A stretch of 52,176 bases of DNA from positions 1-52,176 of the forward strand of contig JAKSNS010000016.1 in NCBI GenBank assembly GCA_024399545.1, in the 5' to 3' direction. This DNA is from Paludibacteraceae bacterium. GTDB lineage: Bacteria > Bacteroidota > Bacteroidia > Bacteroidales > Paludibacteraceae. The translations under genes were made by a program, and so were the position numbers. Of this stretch, positions 1 to 7,234 are shown one piece after another. How positions within the stretch are numbered: the first letter of the stretch is position 1; each line of letters begins with the position of its first letter. Under the pieces are notes generated by a model. It did not search any database and was not told the DNA's origin. It was given only the letters and a program-made list of their open reading frames with translations.

Positions 1-1901
1 GTTGGTATGAGTTCCCGAGGTTTGGAGAGACGTGTGGTGCTTGGCGTCCAGTCTTCCTCGACATCCCAAAAGGCACGGAGTTCTATGTCGTAAGGGAAGT
101 AGATGACCTCTTCGGGTTGACGTTTTTCGGAGTACTGTCCAGGTGTCCAAACACCATCGTTGTTTGAGTCTGAGAATAGTCGCATAAAGTAGATGCCTGG
201 GGTGACGTATTCAAACGTGACATCGTATTTTTCTGCTTTAATTGCCTGGGTCTGCGTAGAGTCAGTTGAGGGAGAGGCGGTTTTCGCTTGGGAGGAGAGA
301 GCAATCTGGCGGACAACCTGGTCCTTGGCATCAAGCAGTTGGATGACTTCGTTGCCTGAGACTCCGAAAAGATGGAGGATGAGTTTGCTGTATTCCTCAA
401 GGGATTTGACGGTGAAATTGATAGTTTCGAGGGCGTTGGTCTGACCAATCATATTAACGCAAAGGGAAGAGTCGAGAATCAGACGGTAGGACGTTGAGGG
501 TTTCCATTCGTGCTTAAGAGAAAAGAGCGTGCCACCTTCGTCAGCCTTGACAAGCGAGACGTTAGGAACGTCATACCAAAGCGAATCTTTTATGACTTGC
601 AGGTGATAAGAGACTGTGTCATGCGGACGAATGTCGGTAGGCATGGCAAAGCGTACAATGAGAGGGGAATTTATCTCGAATTTTGACGATGCGTTGGAAG
701 AAGCGAGTTTCGGGGTCTCCTTCTTCTCGTCCTTTTGTTTTTTCCCTGCACGGCTTATTGAAGCACTTTTGTTGCGGGTTTTGGCGGTCTTGTTATACCG
801 GTAAATGAAATTGACCGTATCAGAGGCAAGGTAAATAGAGTCAACATCGTGGCGAGTGTAGGAGAGAAGGCACGAGAGGGTGTCAATCTTCCAGAGGGTA
901 GTGTCACGTAACCAGAAAGTTATAGTATCATGGTTTTCGTTGAAAGTGACGACATTCGAGAAAAGAGAGTCTGGGAAGTTGATTGGCGTAAGGGTAGGGA
1001 CGACGGAATCTGAGCCGTTAAATAGAGTAATAAGACGATGGCGGTCAGGACGTTGTACCTTGTCCAAGAAACGACGGGTGTCAAGTTCGACGAAAGACAT
1101 GAGAAGAAGGTCGTCGGGAGAGGTGGTGACTTTACGATGGCTTATAACAGTATCAATAATGGTAGAATCCAATGCATTGTATATGGTGTCAAAATGGCTT
1201 TCGACAGTGCGCATAGGGGTGAAGGTCGTGTCGAGAAAAGCGATTTCCTCGGTAGGCATATCCTTGAGGAAATTCCCACCAATGTCGTTGAGCGCATAAA
1301 CAGAATAAGTGCCTGGAGGAAGGTTGCGAATGACGAAATAACCATCATCGTTCGTCTTGGTGATACGGGTAAAAGGAGATTTTAGGAAAGAAGAATCAGG
1401 GAAAACATCAGAGAGGGGATGCACTCCGACAGTAATGCCGACAGAGGGGTTGAGATTTTCGGCGTTTAGGACTCGGCCTAAGATTTCGAGGGAATCAAGG
1501 TGGTCGCCAGTGGTGAAACAATAGGTGAAGCCATCGAGTTTGTTTCCCTCGTTGTTATCAGCGATAGCATCGGTGAAATCGATGGAATATGTAGTAGAAT
1601 CGAGAAGAGAATCTGCGAACTCGATAATGACTTTATGGCTGACAGCCTTAATATCGGCAGGGGTGTGTTGAGGGGGAGAGACGACGACTTTAGAGGCGTT
1701 TTGCAGAACGACAATCTCGTCGAAAGTTATCTCGATGCGATTGCGCGTCATGTGGGTGCTGCCATCGGCAGGAGAGTAGCGGACGACACTGGGAGGAGTG
1801 ACATCAACAGGACCGCCTTGTGGACCAGAACCACGGTTGGCACAAGAAAATATAGCAGTAATAGTGACTAAGGCAAAAAAAACAATTATTACTTTTCGCA
1901 T
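1..1901 (-). CDS. Ig-like domain lipoprotein (3' end outside window)
   Basis: The frame is open from an ATG at 1901 down to the first base of the window, about 633 codons without a stop, so the C-terminus is missing. The N-terminus is a lipoprotein signal (MRKVIIVFFALVTITAIFSC, lipid-accepting Cys near residue 20). A Big_5/Ig-like domain follows (near residues 35-130: TPPSVVRYSPADGSTHMTRN, then ITFDEIVVL). Next come a carboxypeptidase-regulatory-like beta segment (NDDGYFVIRNLPPGTYSVYA) and a long beta-rich tail. The visible end (PGIYFMRLFSDSNNDG, then SKPRELIPT) resembles the last part of Bacteroidota Ig-like proteins, so probably only a short tail is lost. The start overlaps the VanZ gene by 13 bp. 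Function is unknown; an outer-membrane or periplasmic surface role is inferred. Confidence 0.85.
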   Translation of the reverse strand, partial: MRKVIIVFFALVTITAIFSCANRGSGPQGGPVDVTPPSVVRYSPADGSTHMTRNRIEITFDEIVVLQNASKVVVSPPQHTPADIKAVSHKVIIEFADSLLDSTTYSIDFTDAIADNNEGNKLDGFTYCFTTGDHLDSLEILGRVLNAENLNPSVGITVGVHPLSDVFPDSSFLKSPFTRITKTNDDGYFVIRNLPPGTYSVYALNDIGGNFLKDMPTEEIAFLDTTFTPMRTVESHFDTIYNALDSTIIDTVISHRKVTTSPDDLLLMSFVELDTRRFLDKVQRPDRHRLITLFNGSDSVVPTLTPINFPDSLFSNVVTFNENHDTITFWLRDTTLWKIDTLSCLLSYTRHDVDSIYLASDTVNFIYRYNKTAKTRNKSASISRAGKKQKDEKKETPKLASSNASSKFEINSPLIVRFAMPTDIRPHDTVSYHLQVIKDSLWYDVPNVSLVKADEGGTLFSLKHEWKPSTSYRLILDSSLCVNMIGQTNALETINFTVKSLEEYSKLILHLFGVSGNEVIQLLDAKDQVVRQIALSSQAKTASPSTDSTQTQAIKAEKYDVTFEYVTPGIYFMRLFSDSNNDGVWTPGQYSEKRQPEEVIYFPYDIELRAFWDVEEDWTPSTTRLSKPRELIP

Positions 1902-2260
1902 AGGGAATGAAGTTTTCGTATAATCGCAAAAAACAGTGTGCCTATCAAGGCACCTATATCGTTGGCTATAAAGTCATAGACTGAACAAGAACGCCAAGGG
2001 AGGAAGTGTTGGACGATTTCCATAGCTCCACCGTAGGCAATGGCGATGAGAGGTGCGAAAATGTACCATAGGGCAATGGGGCGATGCTGAAGAAAGGCAC
2101 GGTCAAGGAGAATGGCGACAGTGAAGAATGCGTACATTAAGAAATGGACAGGTTTGTCGATGTTTGGGACTTCGACCTCGGGTAGAAAAGAGCCAACAGG
2201 CATTGTGGAGAGAATCAAAATGACTATGGCAGTAAGCAATGCTATGGTGTGTCGTTTCAT
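1889..2260 (-). CDS. VanZ-like membrane protein
   Basis: A 123-residue protein with about four hydrophobic segments. It has the VanZ-family signature DKPVHFLMYAFFT (near residues 35-47) and a second conserved patch around GGAMEIVQHFLPWRSCSVYDF. VanZ proteins are small integral membrane proteins linked in some bacteria to glycopeptide resistance; most chromosomal copies have no known role, so no resistance should be inferred. It lies 5 bp after deoC and overlaps the Ig-like lipoprotein gene by 13 bp, consistent with translational coupling in the rnr-dtd-deoC operon. Confidence 0.85.
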   Translation of the reverse strand: MKRHTIALLTAIVILILSTMPVGSFLPEVEVPNIDKPVHFLMYAFFTVAILLDRAFLQHRPIALWYIFAPLIAIAYGGAMEIVQHFLPWRSCSVYDFIANDIGALIGTLFFAIIRKLHSLCEK

Positions 2261-2265
2261 TTTTT

Positions 2266-3093
2266 TTATAGGAGTGTGTCAAGGAGTCGTGTGGCACCAA
2301 AACGGAAGAGTTCAGGGGTGAGCCATTCATCACCAAGAACAGTTCGGACAATGGTATAATAACGGAGGGCATCCTCGGGCGTTGAGATGCCGCCAGAGGG
2401 TTTGATGCCTACCTTCTCGCCACTGAGGGCATAAAACTCCTTGATGGCCTGACACATGATGTAAACAGCCTCGGGGGTGGCGGATTTCTGGGTTTTTCCT
2501 GTGGAGGTTTTTATGAAATCGGCACCTGCAGCCATGGCAAGGAGTGAGGCTTGTTTGATTTGTTGGGCGTTCAGCAAGCCTGTCTCAAGAATGACCTTCA
2601 GTTTGGTATTTCGTGCGGCGGCCTTGAGTTCGGTGAGTTCGTCGAAGACGATGGAGTGACGACCTGCGAGGAACTGACCGAGGGAGATGACCACGTCAAC
2701 CTCGTCAGCACCAGAGACAACGGCGAGGGAGACTTCTGCCACCTTGACTTCGATGAAGGTCTGGGAGGAGGGAAATGAGGCGCAAACTGAGGCTATGCGG
2801 GTTTTGGGTTGCGTGAGTTCCTGCTTTGCAGCCTCAATCATTGAAGGATAGACGCAGAGGGCGGCGACAGGTGTTTGAAGGGTGTTGGCACGTCGGGCAA
2901 GAAGAGAGATGGATTCTTCGTTGTCAGTTGGGTTTAACGAGGTGAGGTCAATGAAGGAGATGAGGCGACGACGGGTTTCCGGTGTGTCGTTTTCGGCAAG
3001 ATGCTCATCGAGTAGGGCGTTGACCTCGTTTTTCACTGATTCATCGGTGAAATCGAAGGAGTAGTGGGAATATATTTCTTTCAGTCTTTGCAT
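2266..3093 (-). CDS. deoC: Deoxyribose-phosphate aldolase
   Basis: A 275-residue class I aldolase that converts 2-deoxyribose-5-phosphate to glyceraldehyde-3-phosphate and acetaldehyde in deoxynucleoside salvage. The Schiff-base lysine is Lys195 in GADFIKTSTGK, the relay lysine is Lys231 in VGIKPSGG, and the catalytic Asp is in GADEVDVV (near 133). The N-terminus is about 40 residues longer than compact DeoC enzymes, as in the Bacteroidota/E. coli-like type. It sits 18 bp downstream of dtd and 5 bp before the VanZ gene. I see no promoter of its own. Confidence 0.95.
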   Translation of the reverse strand: MQRLKEIYSHYSFDFTDESVKNEVNALLDEHLAENDTPETRRRLISFIDLTSLNPTDNEESISLLARRANTLQTPVAALCVYPSMIEAAKQELTQPKTRIASVCASFPSSQTFIEVKVAEVSLAVVSGADEVDVVISLGQFLAGRHSIVFDELTELKAAARNTKLKVILETGLLNAQQIKQASLLAMAAGADFIKTSTGKTQKSATPEAVYIMCQAIKEFYALSGEKVGIKPSGGISTPEDALRYYTIVRTVLGDEWLTPELFRFGATRLLDTLL

Positions 3094-3111
3094 TTTTTGT
3101 GTTGTTTGTGT

Positions 3112-3564
3112 TCATTCCTTGCGTTGTGAATCCATAAGGATAGTGACAGGCCCATCGTTCAGGAGTTCAACTTTCATGTCGGCACCAAAACGTCCTGTCT
3201 GAACTTTGGTGGGGAGAAGAGATTGCAGTTCCCTAACGAAATGCTCGTAGAGGGGAATTGCGTGGCCGGGTTTTGAGGCACGGATGTAGGAGGGGCGGTT
3301 GCCTTTGGCGGTTAGGGCATGGAGGGTGAACTGCGAGACGACAAGGGCTTCGCCATGGATGTCGTTGACGGAGAGGTTCATAACGCCGTTGACATCATCG
3401 AAGATGCGGATTTTAGATACCTTCTCGGCAAGCCAATGGCTGTCGGACTCTGTGTCGGCATCTTCGATGCCTACGAGGATTAGGAGACCTTTGGCAATCT
3501 CGGACACTTTTTCGCCGTCGATTGTGACGGAGGCATGTGTGACGCGTTGGATGACTAAGCGCAT
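3112..3564 (-). CDS. dtd: D-aminoacyl-tRNA deacylase
   Basis: A 150-residue cytoplasmic protein that hydrolyses D-amino acids (and glycine mischarged on tRNA-Ala) from tRNA. The family signatures are complete: MRLVIQRVTHASVTIDG at the start, the SQFTL active-site motif (near residues 78-82), and the Gly-cisPro motif in NDGPVTILMDS at the C-terminus. The length is normal. It lies between the SIMPL gene (6 bp gap) and deoC (18 bp gap) in the minus-strand operon. Confidence 0.95.
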   Translation of the reverse strand: MRLVIQRVTHASVTIDGEKVSEIAKGLLILVGIEDADTESDSHWLAEKVSKIRIFDDVNGVMNLSVNDIHGEALVVSQFTLHALTAKGNRPSYIRASKPGHAIPLYEHFVRELQSLLPTKVQTGRFGADMKVELLNDGPVTILMDSQRKE

Positions 3565-3570
3565 GTTTTT

Positions 3571-4278
3571 TTATTCAAGATAAAACTCGGCGTAGTTGAC
3601 CACGCGAACCTTCTTCTCGTAATCCGGACGGCCTTCTATGCCATCGACTTCAAAATAACCCTGCTGGGCTGAGACAATGTCGCCGACGTGGCAGTTGTTG
3701 TCCTTGGCAAGTTGCTCGGCGGCAATGCGAGCGTTTTCGGTGGCGGTTGTTATCATCTCAGGTTTGATTTCGGTGAGGGCATCGTCGGAGAATGAGTAGG
3801 TGAAACTTGAGTAAGACACCATTACCCCCATGTCAATCAGGTAATCATGGCGAGAGTCAAGGTCGCTGAGTTTGAGAACGTCATCACCTTGTACGTAGAA
3901 ATTGACACTGGTTGAAGCGGTGTAATAGGTTGAAACTATGCGACCATCGTCCCAAGTGTGCTGGACTTCGACCTCGGCAGGGTCAACCTTGATTGCAGAG
4001 GCGGGGATGCCACAACTTTTGGCGAAAGAGACTATAGAGTCGCAATAGGTTTTCACTTCGTTTTTCGCCTCAAGAGGGGTTGAGCCGTCTGCGTTGAGAC
4101 TGAAAGAGCCTGTTGCGTAATCGGCTTGTACAACACGTGTTGCGACACCACGGACGGAGATTGTGCGGCCGTTGAAGGTGCGGTTGTCCATACCTTTCTT
4201 AACGACAAACGCCATGACGATGAATGCAAGTGCCATAATTGCCGCAGCAATGATGATTGCCTGAGATTTTTTTTCCAT
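3571..4278 (-). CDS. SIMPL (DUF541) domain periplasmic protein
   Basis: A 235-residue protein with one N-terminal membrane anchor or signal segment (residues 8-27) followed by a SIMPL/DUF541 domain. Typical features are ISVRGVATRVVQADYATGSF, the alternating strand/helix pattern with KNEVKTYCDSIVSFAKSCGI, and a late ATENARIAAEQLAKDNNCHVGDIV helix. The family is related to E. coli YggE and periplasmic oxidative-stress-associated proteins, but its biochemical activity is not established. It is tightly spaced with dtd downstream and the C_GCAxxG gene upstream. Confidence 0.85.
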   Translation of the reverse strand: MEKKSQAIIIAAAIMALAFIVMAFVVKKGMDNRTFNGRTISVRGVATRVVQADYATGSFSLNADGSTPLEAKNEVKTYCDSIVSFAKSCGIPASAIKVDPAEVEVQHTWDDGRIVSTYYTASTSVNFYVQGDDVLKLSDLDSRHDYLIDMGVMVSYSSFTYSFSDDALTEIKPEMITTATENARIAAEQLAKDNNCHVGDIVSAQQGYFEVDGIEGRPDYEKKVRVVNYAEFYLE

Positions 4279-4297
4279 AATGTAGTTTTTTTTGATT

Positions 4298-4768
4298 TTA
4301 TAGACCTAACGTGTTTAGTTTGTTGCCTATGATTTCAGCGGCAAGATAGACGAGTTCGCTGCAAGGACGGCGTTTGTAATAGTCGCCAGTGCGAGGTTCG
4401 GGGATTGGCCCTTCGTGTGTGTTTCCGTTGAGTTTGAGCATGTCACGGCAGATGATTGAGCCAGTCTCCTTCTTGAACTCCTCGGCAAGTTCTTGGACGA
4501 GTTGGTAGTTTTCGGTTTTAGTCTTGAGGTTACCTGGGATGTTGCTTGGTTTTGCAAGTCCGGCAATGGCAAACATGGCAGTGCAAGTGCCACAAACCTC
4601 ACGCATACGCCCCATTCCCCCACCAAAAGATGAGGCTACTGCTTTGGCTATTTCCTCGTCCATTCCAAGGTCGGAACAGTAAGCCAAAAGGACAGACTGA
4701 GAGCAGTTGTAGCCTTCGTGGAAGAGTTGGCGGGCGCGTTCGGCACGTTCTTTTACATTAAATTCCAT
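4298..4768 (-). CDS. C_GCAxxG_C_C family (putative redox) protein
   Basis: A 156-residue protein of the C_GCAxxG_C_C family. Conserved cysteines are visible at about residue 22 (YNCSQSVLLAY), in the core VCGTC (59 and 62), at 107 (IICRDM) and at 136 (RPCSELV), along with the Gly-rich SSFGGGMGRMREVCG. The spacing suggests a metal or Fe-S site or a redox role; no activity is established for the family as a whole. It sits between rnr and the SIMPL gene, all on the minus strand. Confidence 0.85.
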   Translation of the reverse strand: MEFNVKERAERARQLFHEGYNCSQSVLLAYCSDLGMDEEIAKAVASSFGGGMGRMREVCGTCTAMFAIAGLAKPSNIPGNLKTKTENYQLVQELAEEFKKETGSIICRDMLKLNGNTHEGPIPEPRTGDYYKRRPCSELVYLAAEIIGNKLNTLGL

Positions 4769-4791
4769 ATTATCGTTTAGATTTTTTTCGT

Positions 4792-6816
4792 TTAGATGGT
4801 TTCAAAGTCGAGTTGCTTCTTGATAAGGTCGGCTTTCGAGACCTTGACGGTCATAGGGTCGCCAAGTTGGTAACGTTTCTTGGTGCGAGTGCCTATGACA
4901 CAGAAATTCTTTTCATCAAATACAAAATAGTCGCCTTTGATGGTGCGAAGAGGAACCATACCCTCGCACTTATTCTCGTTAAGTTCGACGTAAATGCCCC
5001 ACTCGGTCACGCCAGAGATGACACCATCGTAAACCTCGCCGATATGGTCTTGCATAAACTCAACCTGCTTGTACTTAATCGAGGCACGCTCGGCATTTGC
5101 CGCAAGTTGCTCCATATCAGAAGAGTGCTGGCACTTCTCCTCGTAATCCTCTTGAGGGACACTGCGTCCTTTTTTGAAGAGATAACGTGTGAGAAGGCGA
5201 TGAACCATAAGGTCAGGGTAACGGCGGATTGGCGAAGTGAAGTGGGTGTAGAAATCGAAGGCAAGACCGTAATGACCAATGTTGGTCGTTGTGTAGAGGG
5301 CTTTTGCCATGGAGCGGACGGCGAGAGTCTCGATGAGATTCTGCTCACGTTTGCCTTGCACCTCGTCAAGAAGGCGGTTGATGGCGAAAGAGACCTCGGA
5401 ATTCTTGCCGAGGGGTTTGAAACGATAGCCAAAACGGGCGATGAACTTGGAAAAAGCGTCGAGTTTGTCGGGGTTAGGGACATCGTGAACACGATAGACG
5501 AAAGTCTTAGGTTTCGCGCCGTGGCCAGGTTTGCCAATGCGTGTGGCGACAGTGCGGTTGGCGAGGAGCATAAACTCCTCGATCAGTTTGTTGGCCTCCT
5601 TTGACTCCTTGAAATAAACGCTCAGTGGTTTGCCCTTTTCGTCAATCTGGAAAGCAGTCTCGACACGCTCGAAAGCAATTGAGCCATTGGCGAAACGCTC
5701 GTCACGAAGTTTTTGGGCGAGAGAGTTGAGCTTTAGAATAGCTATGTTGACAGGGTCGGAGTTATCTTGATTCTCGATTACTGTTTGGGCGTCCTCGTAG
5801 GCAAGACGGCGGTCAGAGCGGATTACCGTGCGGACGATTCGTGACTCCTTAACCTCGGCATCGTCATTCATGGTGAAAATGACAGAATAGGCGAGTCTGT
5901 CCTCGTCAGGACGGAGGGAGCAGAGGTTGTTGCAGAGTTTCTCAGGGAGCATAGGAATGGTGCGGTCAACAAGATAGACGGAAGTCGCACGATTGTATGC
6001 CTCGTCGTCGATAATCGAGCCTTCCTCAACGTAGTATGAGACGTCGGCTATGTGAACACCAATTTCGTAAGAGCCATTGCCAAGTTCGCGGAAAGAGAGG
6101 GCATCGTCGAAATCCTTAGCGTTCTTAGGGTCGATGGTGAAGGTGATAGTGTCGCGGAAATCCTCGCGAGAGGCGATTTCGGAGGCAGGGATGACATCGC
6201 TGATTTGCTCGGCGGCATCTTCAACCTCCTTGGGGTAAGAGTATGGGAGGCCAAACTCGGCAAGAATCGCGTGCATCTCGGCATTATTGTCGCCGACATT
6301 GCCAAGGACGGCTACTATTTCGCCGACAGGGTTGCGGTTAGCGTCCTTCCACTCGGTGATTTTAGCCACGCACTTCTGGTTGTTTTTGGCACCGTTCAAG
6401 CCACGCATAGGGATGAGGATGTCGTGTTCAAGGTACTTGCGCTCGACGTTGAGGAAAGAGTAATGCTCCTTGATTTCGAGAATGCCGACAAAGGTTTTGC
6501 CGACCTTGCTTTCCGTTTCGTCAGGGATAGTGTCAGGGATGAGGCTGCGGAACTTGCCATTCTCAATTTGCTCGATGAAACCGGACATTTCAAGGAGGTC
6601 AAGGGCATCGAAGACGACGGCACGCTCATCGGGAGAACGGAGGTCGAGGGCGGAAGAAATCTGCTTGTAATTGAAAGCACGCTTTGGGTTATTATCGAGG
6701 AAGGCGAGGATGTTCTGTTCGATTTCCTTGCGTTGTTTCTTGCTGATGGAGCGTTGTTTGGATTTAGGGGCAGAGGTTTTTTTGCCTTTAGGGGTGGTTT
6801 TTTTCTCTTTTCTCAT
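4792..6816 (-). CDS. rnr: Ribonuclease R
   Basis: A 674-residue 3'-5' exoribonuclease that degrades structured RNA and acts in RNA quality control. In order: a very basic N-terminal tail (residues 1-30), a winged-helix/cold-shock region, the RNB catalytic domain (near 220-560) with the metal-binding aspartates in FTIDPKNAKDFDDALS, and a C-terminal S1 domain (GEVYDGVISGVTEWGIYVEL). The protein ends shortly after S1, without the long lysine-rich tail of E. coli RNase R. It is the first gene of the minus-strand operon. A TACCTTTG -7 element on the minus strand at 7103-7110 may drive it, giving a roughly 280-nt leader that contains repeats. Confidence 0.95.
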   Translation of the reverse strand: MRKEKKTTPKGKKTSAPKSKQRSISKKQRKEIEQNILAFLDNNPKRAFNYKQISSALDLRSPDERAVVFDALDLLEMSGFIEQIENGKFRSLIPDTIPDETESKVGKTFVGILEIKEHYSFLNVERKYLEHDILIPMRGLNGAKNNQKCVAKITEWKDANRNPVGEIVAVLGNVGDNNAEMHAILAEFGLPYSYPKEVEDAAEQISDVIPASEIASREDFRDTITFTIDPKNAKDFDDALSFRELGNGSYEIGVHIADVSYYVEEGSIIDDEAYNRATSVYLVDRTIPMLPEKLCNNLCSLRPDEDRLAYSVIFTMNDDAEVKESRIVRTVIRSDRRLAYEDAQTVIENQDNSDPVNIAILKLNSLAQKLRDERFANGSIAFERVETAFQIDEKGKPLSVYFKESKEANKLIEEFMLLANRTVATRIGKPGHGAKPKTFVYRVHDVPNPDKLDAFSKFIARFGYRFKPLGKNSEVSFAINRLLDEVQGKREQNLIETLAVRSMAKALYTTTNIGHYGLAFDFYTHFTSPIRRYPDLMVHRLLTRYLFKKGRSVPQEDYEEKCQHSSDMEQLAANAERASIKYKQVEFMQDHIGEVYDGVISGVTEWGIYVELNENKCEGMVPLRTIKGDYFVFDEKNFCVIGTRTKKRYQLGDPMTVKVSKADLIKKQLDFETI

Positions 6817-6840
6817 AACTTTTGTCCTTTTATGTCGTAG

Positions 6841-6948
6841 TTAATTGGTACGATTTGAAACGCATATACCGTTGTGAGACGGAGCAGGCTCCGTCTTTAC
6901 AGGATGTTGCATCGTGATATAAAAATAAGGTTGTGCCAAGTTATTATT
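6841..6948. repeat. REP/MITE-like hairpin element, copy 1
   Basis: A 108-bp non-coding element. It begins TTAATTGGTACGATTTGAAA and ends GTGCCAAGTTATTATT, so the ends are imperfect inverted repeats (TTGGTAC / GTGCCAA). The centre holds a hairpin (GAGACGG..CCGTCTTTAC, 6867-6890) followed by GGATGTTGCATCGTGA. It closely matches the element at 31997-32110 and, more distantly, 23382-23622. It lies in the presumed 5' leader of rnr. Confidence 0.8.
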
Positions 6949-7005
6949 CCATTCTAAATTGGTTGTCTTTCAACGATGGTAACGAACAGGGGTAGGTCAA
7001 TATAC

Positions 7006-7065
7006 CGTTAATCTATCGTTAATGTATCGTTAATGTATCGTTAATGTATCGTTAATGTATCGTTA
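7006..7065. repeat. 11-bp tandem repeat (CGTTAATGTAT)n
   Basis: Five consecutive 11-bp units (7006-7060) plus a 5-base partial unit. The first unit is CGTTAATCTAT and the other four are exactly CGTTAATGTAT. The array lies between the divergent rnr and pgpH genes, about 110 bp upstream of the pgpH promoter. It is flanked by CAGGGGTAGGTC on the left and GGGCTACATA on the right, motifs that recur in other intergenic elements of this window. Confidence 0.95.
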
Positions 7066-7102
7066 GGGCTACATAGCGGTTAGAAGGGAGTATATCCGAG
7101 TA

Positions 7103-7110
7103 CAAAGGTA
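7103..7110 (-). promoter_or_regulatory. Putative -7 box for the rnr operon
   Basis: CAAAGGTA on the plus strand reads TACCTTTG on the minus strand and matches the Bacteroidota -7 consensus TAnnTTTG. I see no convincing -33 TTTG at the right distance. If used, transcription would run through the tandem repeat and the hairpin element before reaching rnr. Confidence 0.4.
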
Positions 7111-7176
7111 AGTTTTTTTTTCGAGATATGGGAGATGGACACATTGTTTTTTTGAAAAAAAATAATAGCGGGAAAA

Positions 7177-7208
7177 TTTGCAGGTGTCGAATTTTGTTTG
7201 TAAATTTG
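7177..7208 (+). promoter_or_regulatory. Consensus Bacteroidota promoter of pgpH operon
   Basis: TTTG (7177-7180), exactly 20 bp, then TAAATTTG (7201-7208) fits the -33/-7 consensus. The ATG of pgpH is at 7235, leaving a leader of about 20 nt. Confidence 0.8.
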
Positions 7209-7234
7209 CAAATTGAATTTTCTTATCCGATAAT

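Noticed and set aside
1889-2260. VanZ gene as an antibiotic-resistance determinant
   Set aside because: No other van genes are nearby and VanZ-like proteins are common housekeeping membrane proteins.
4813-5604. Long plus-strand ORF of 263 codons opposite rnr
   Set aside because: It is antisense to a complete RNase R and has no recognisable domain; the composition is a mirror of the real gene.
6052-6840. Plus-strand ORF of 262 codons opposite the 5' part of rnr
   Set aside because: Shadow of rnr; no start signal or family match visible.
7006-7065. CRISPR-like array
   Set aside because: Units are contiguous 11-mers without spacers and no cas gene is near, so it is a tandem repeat only.
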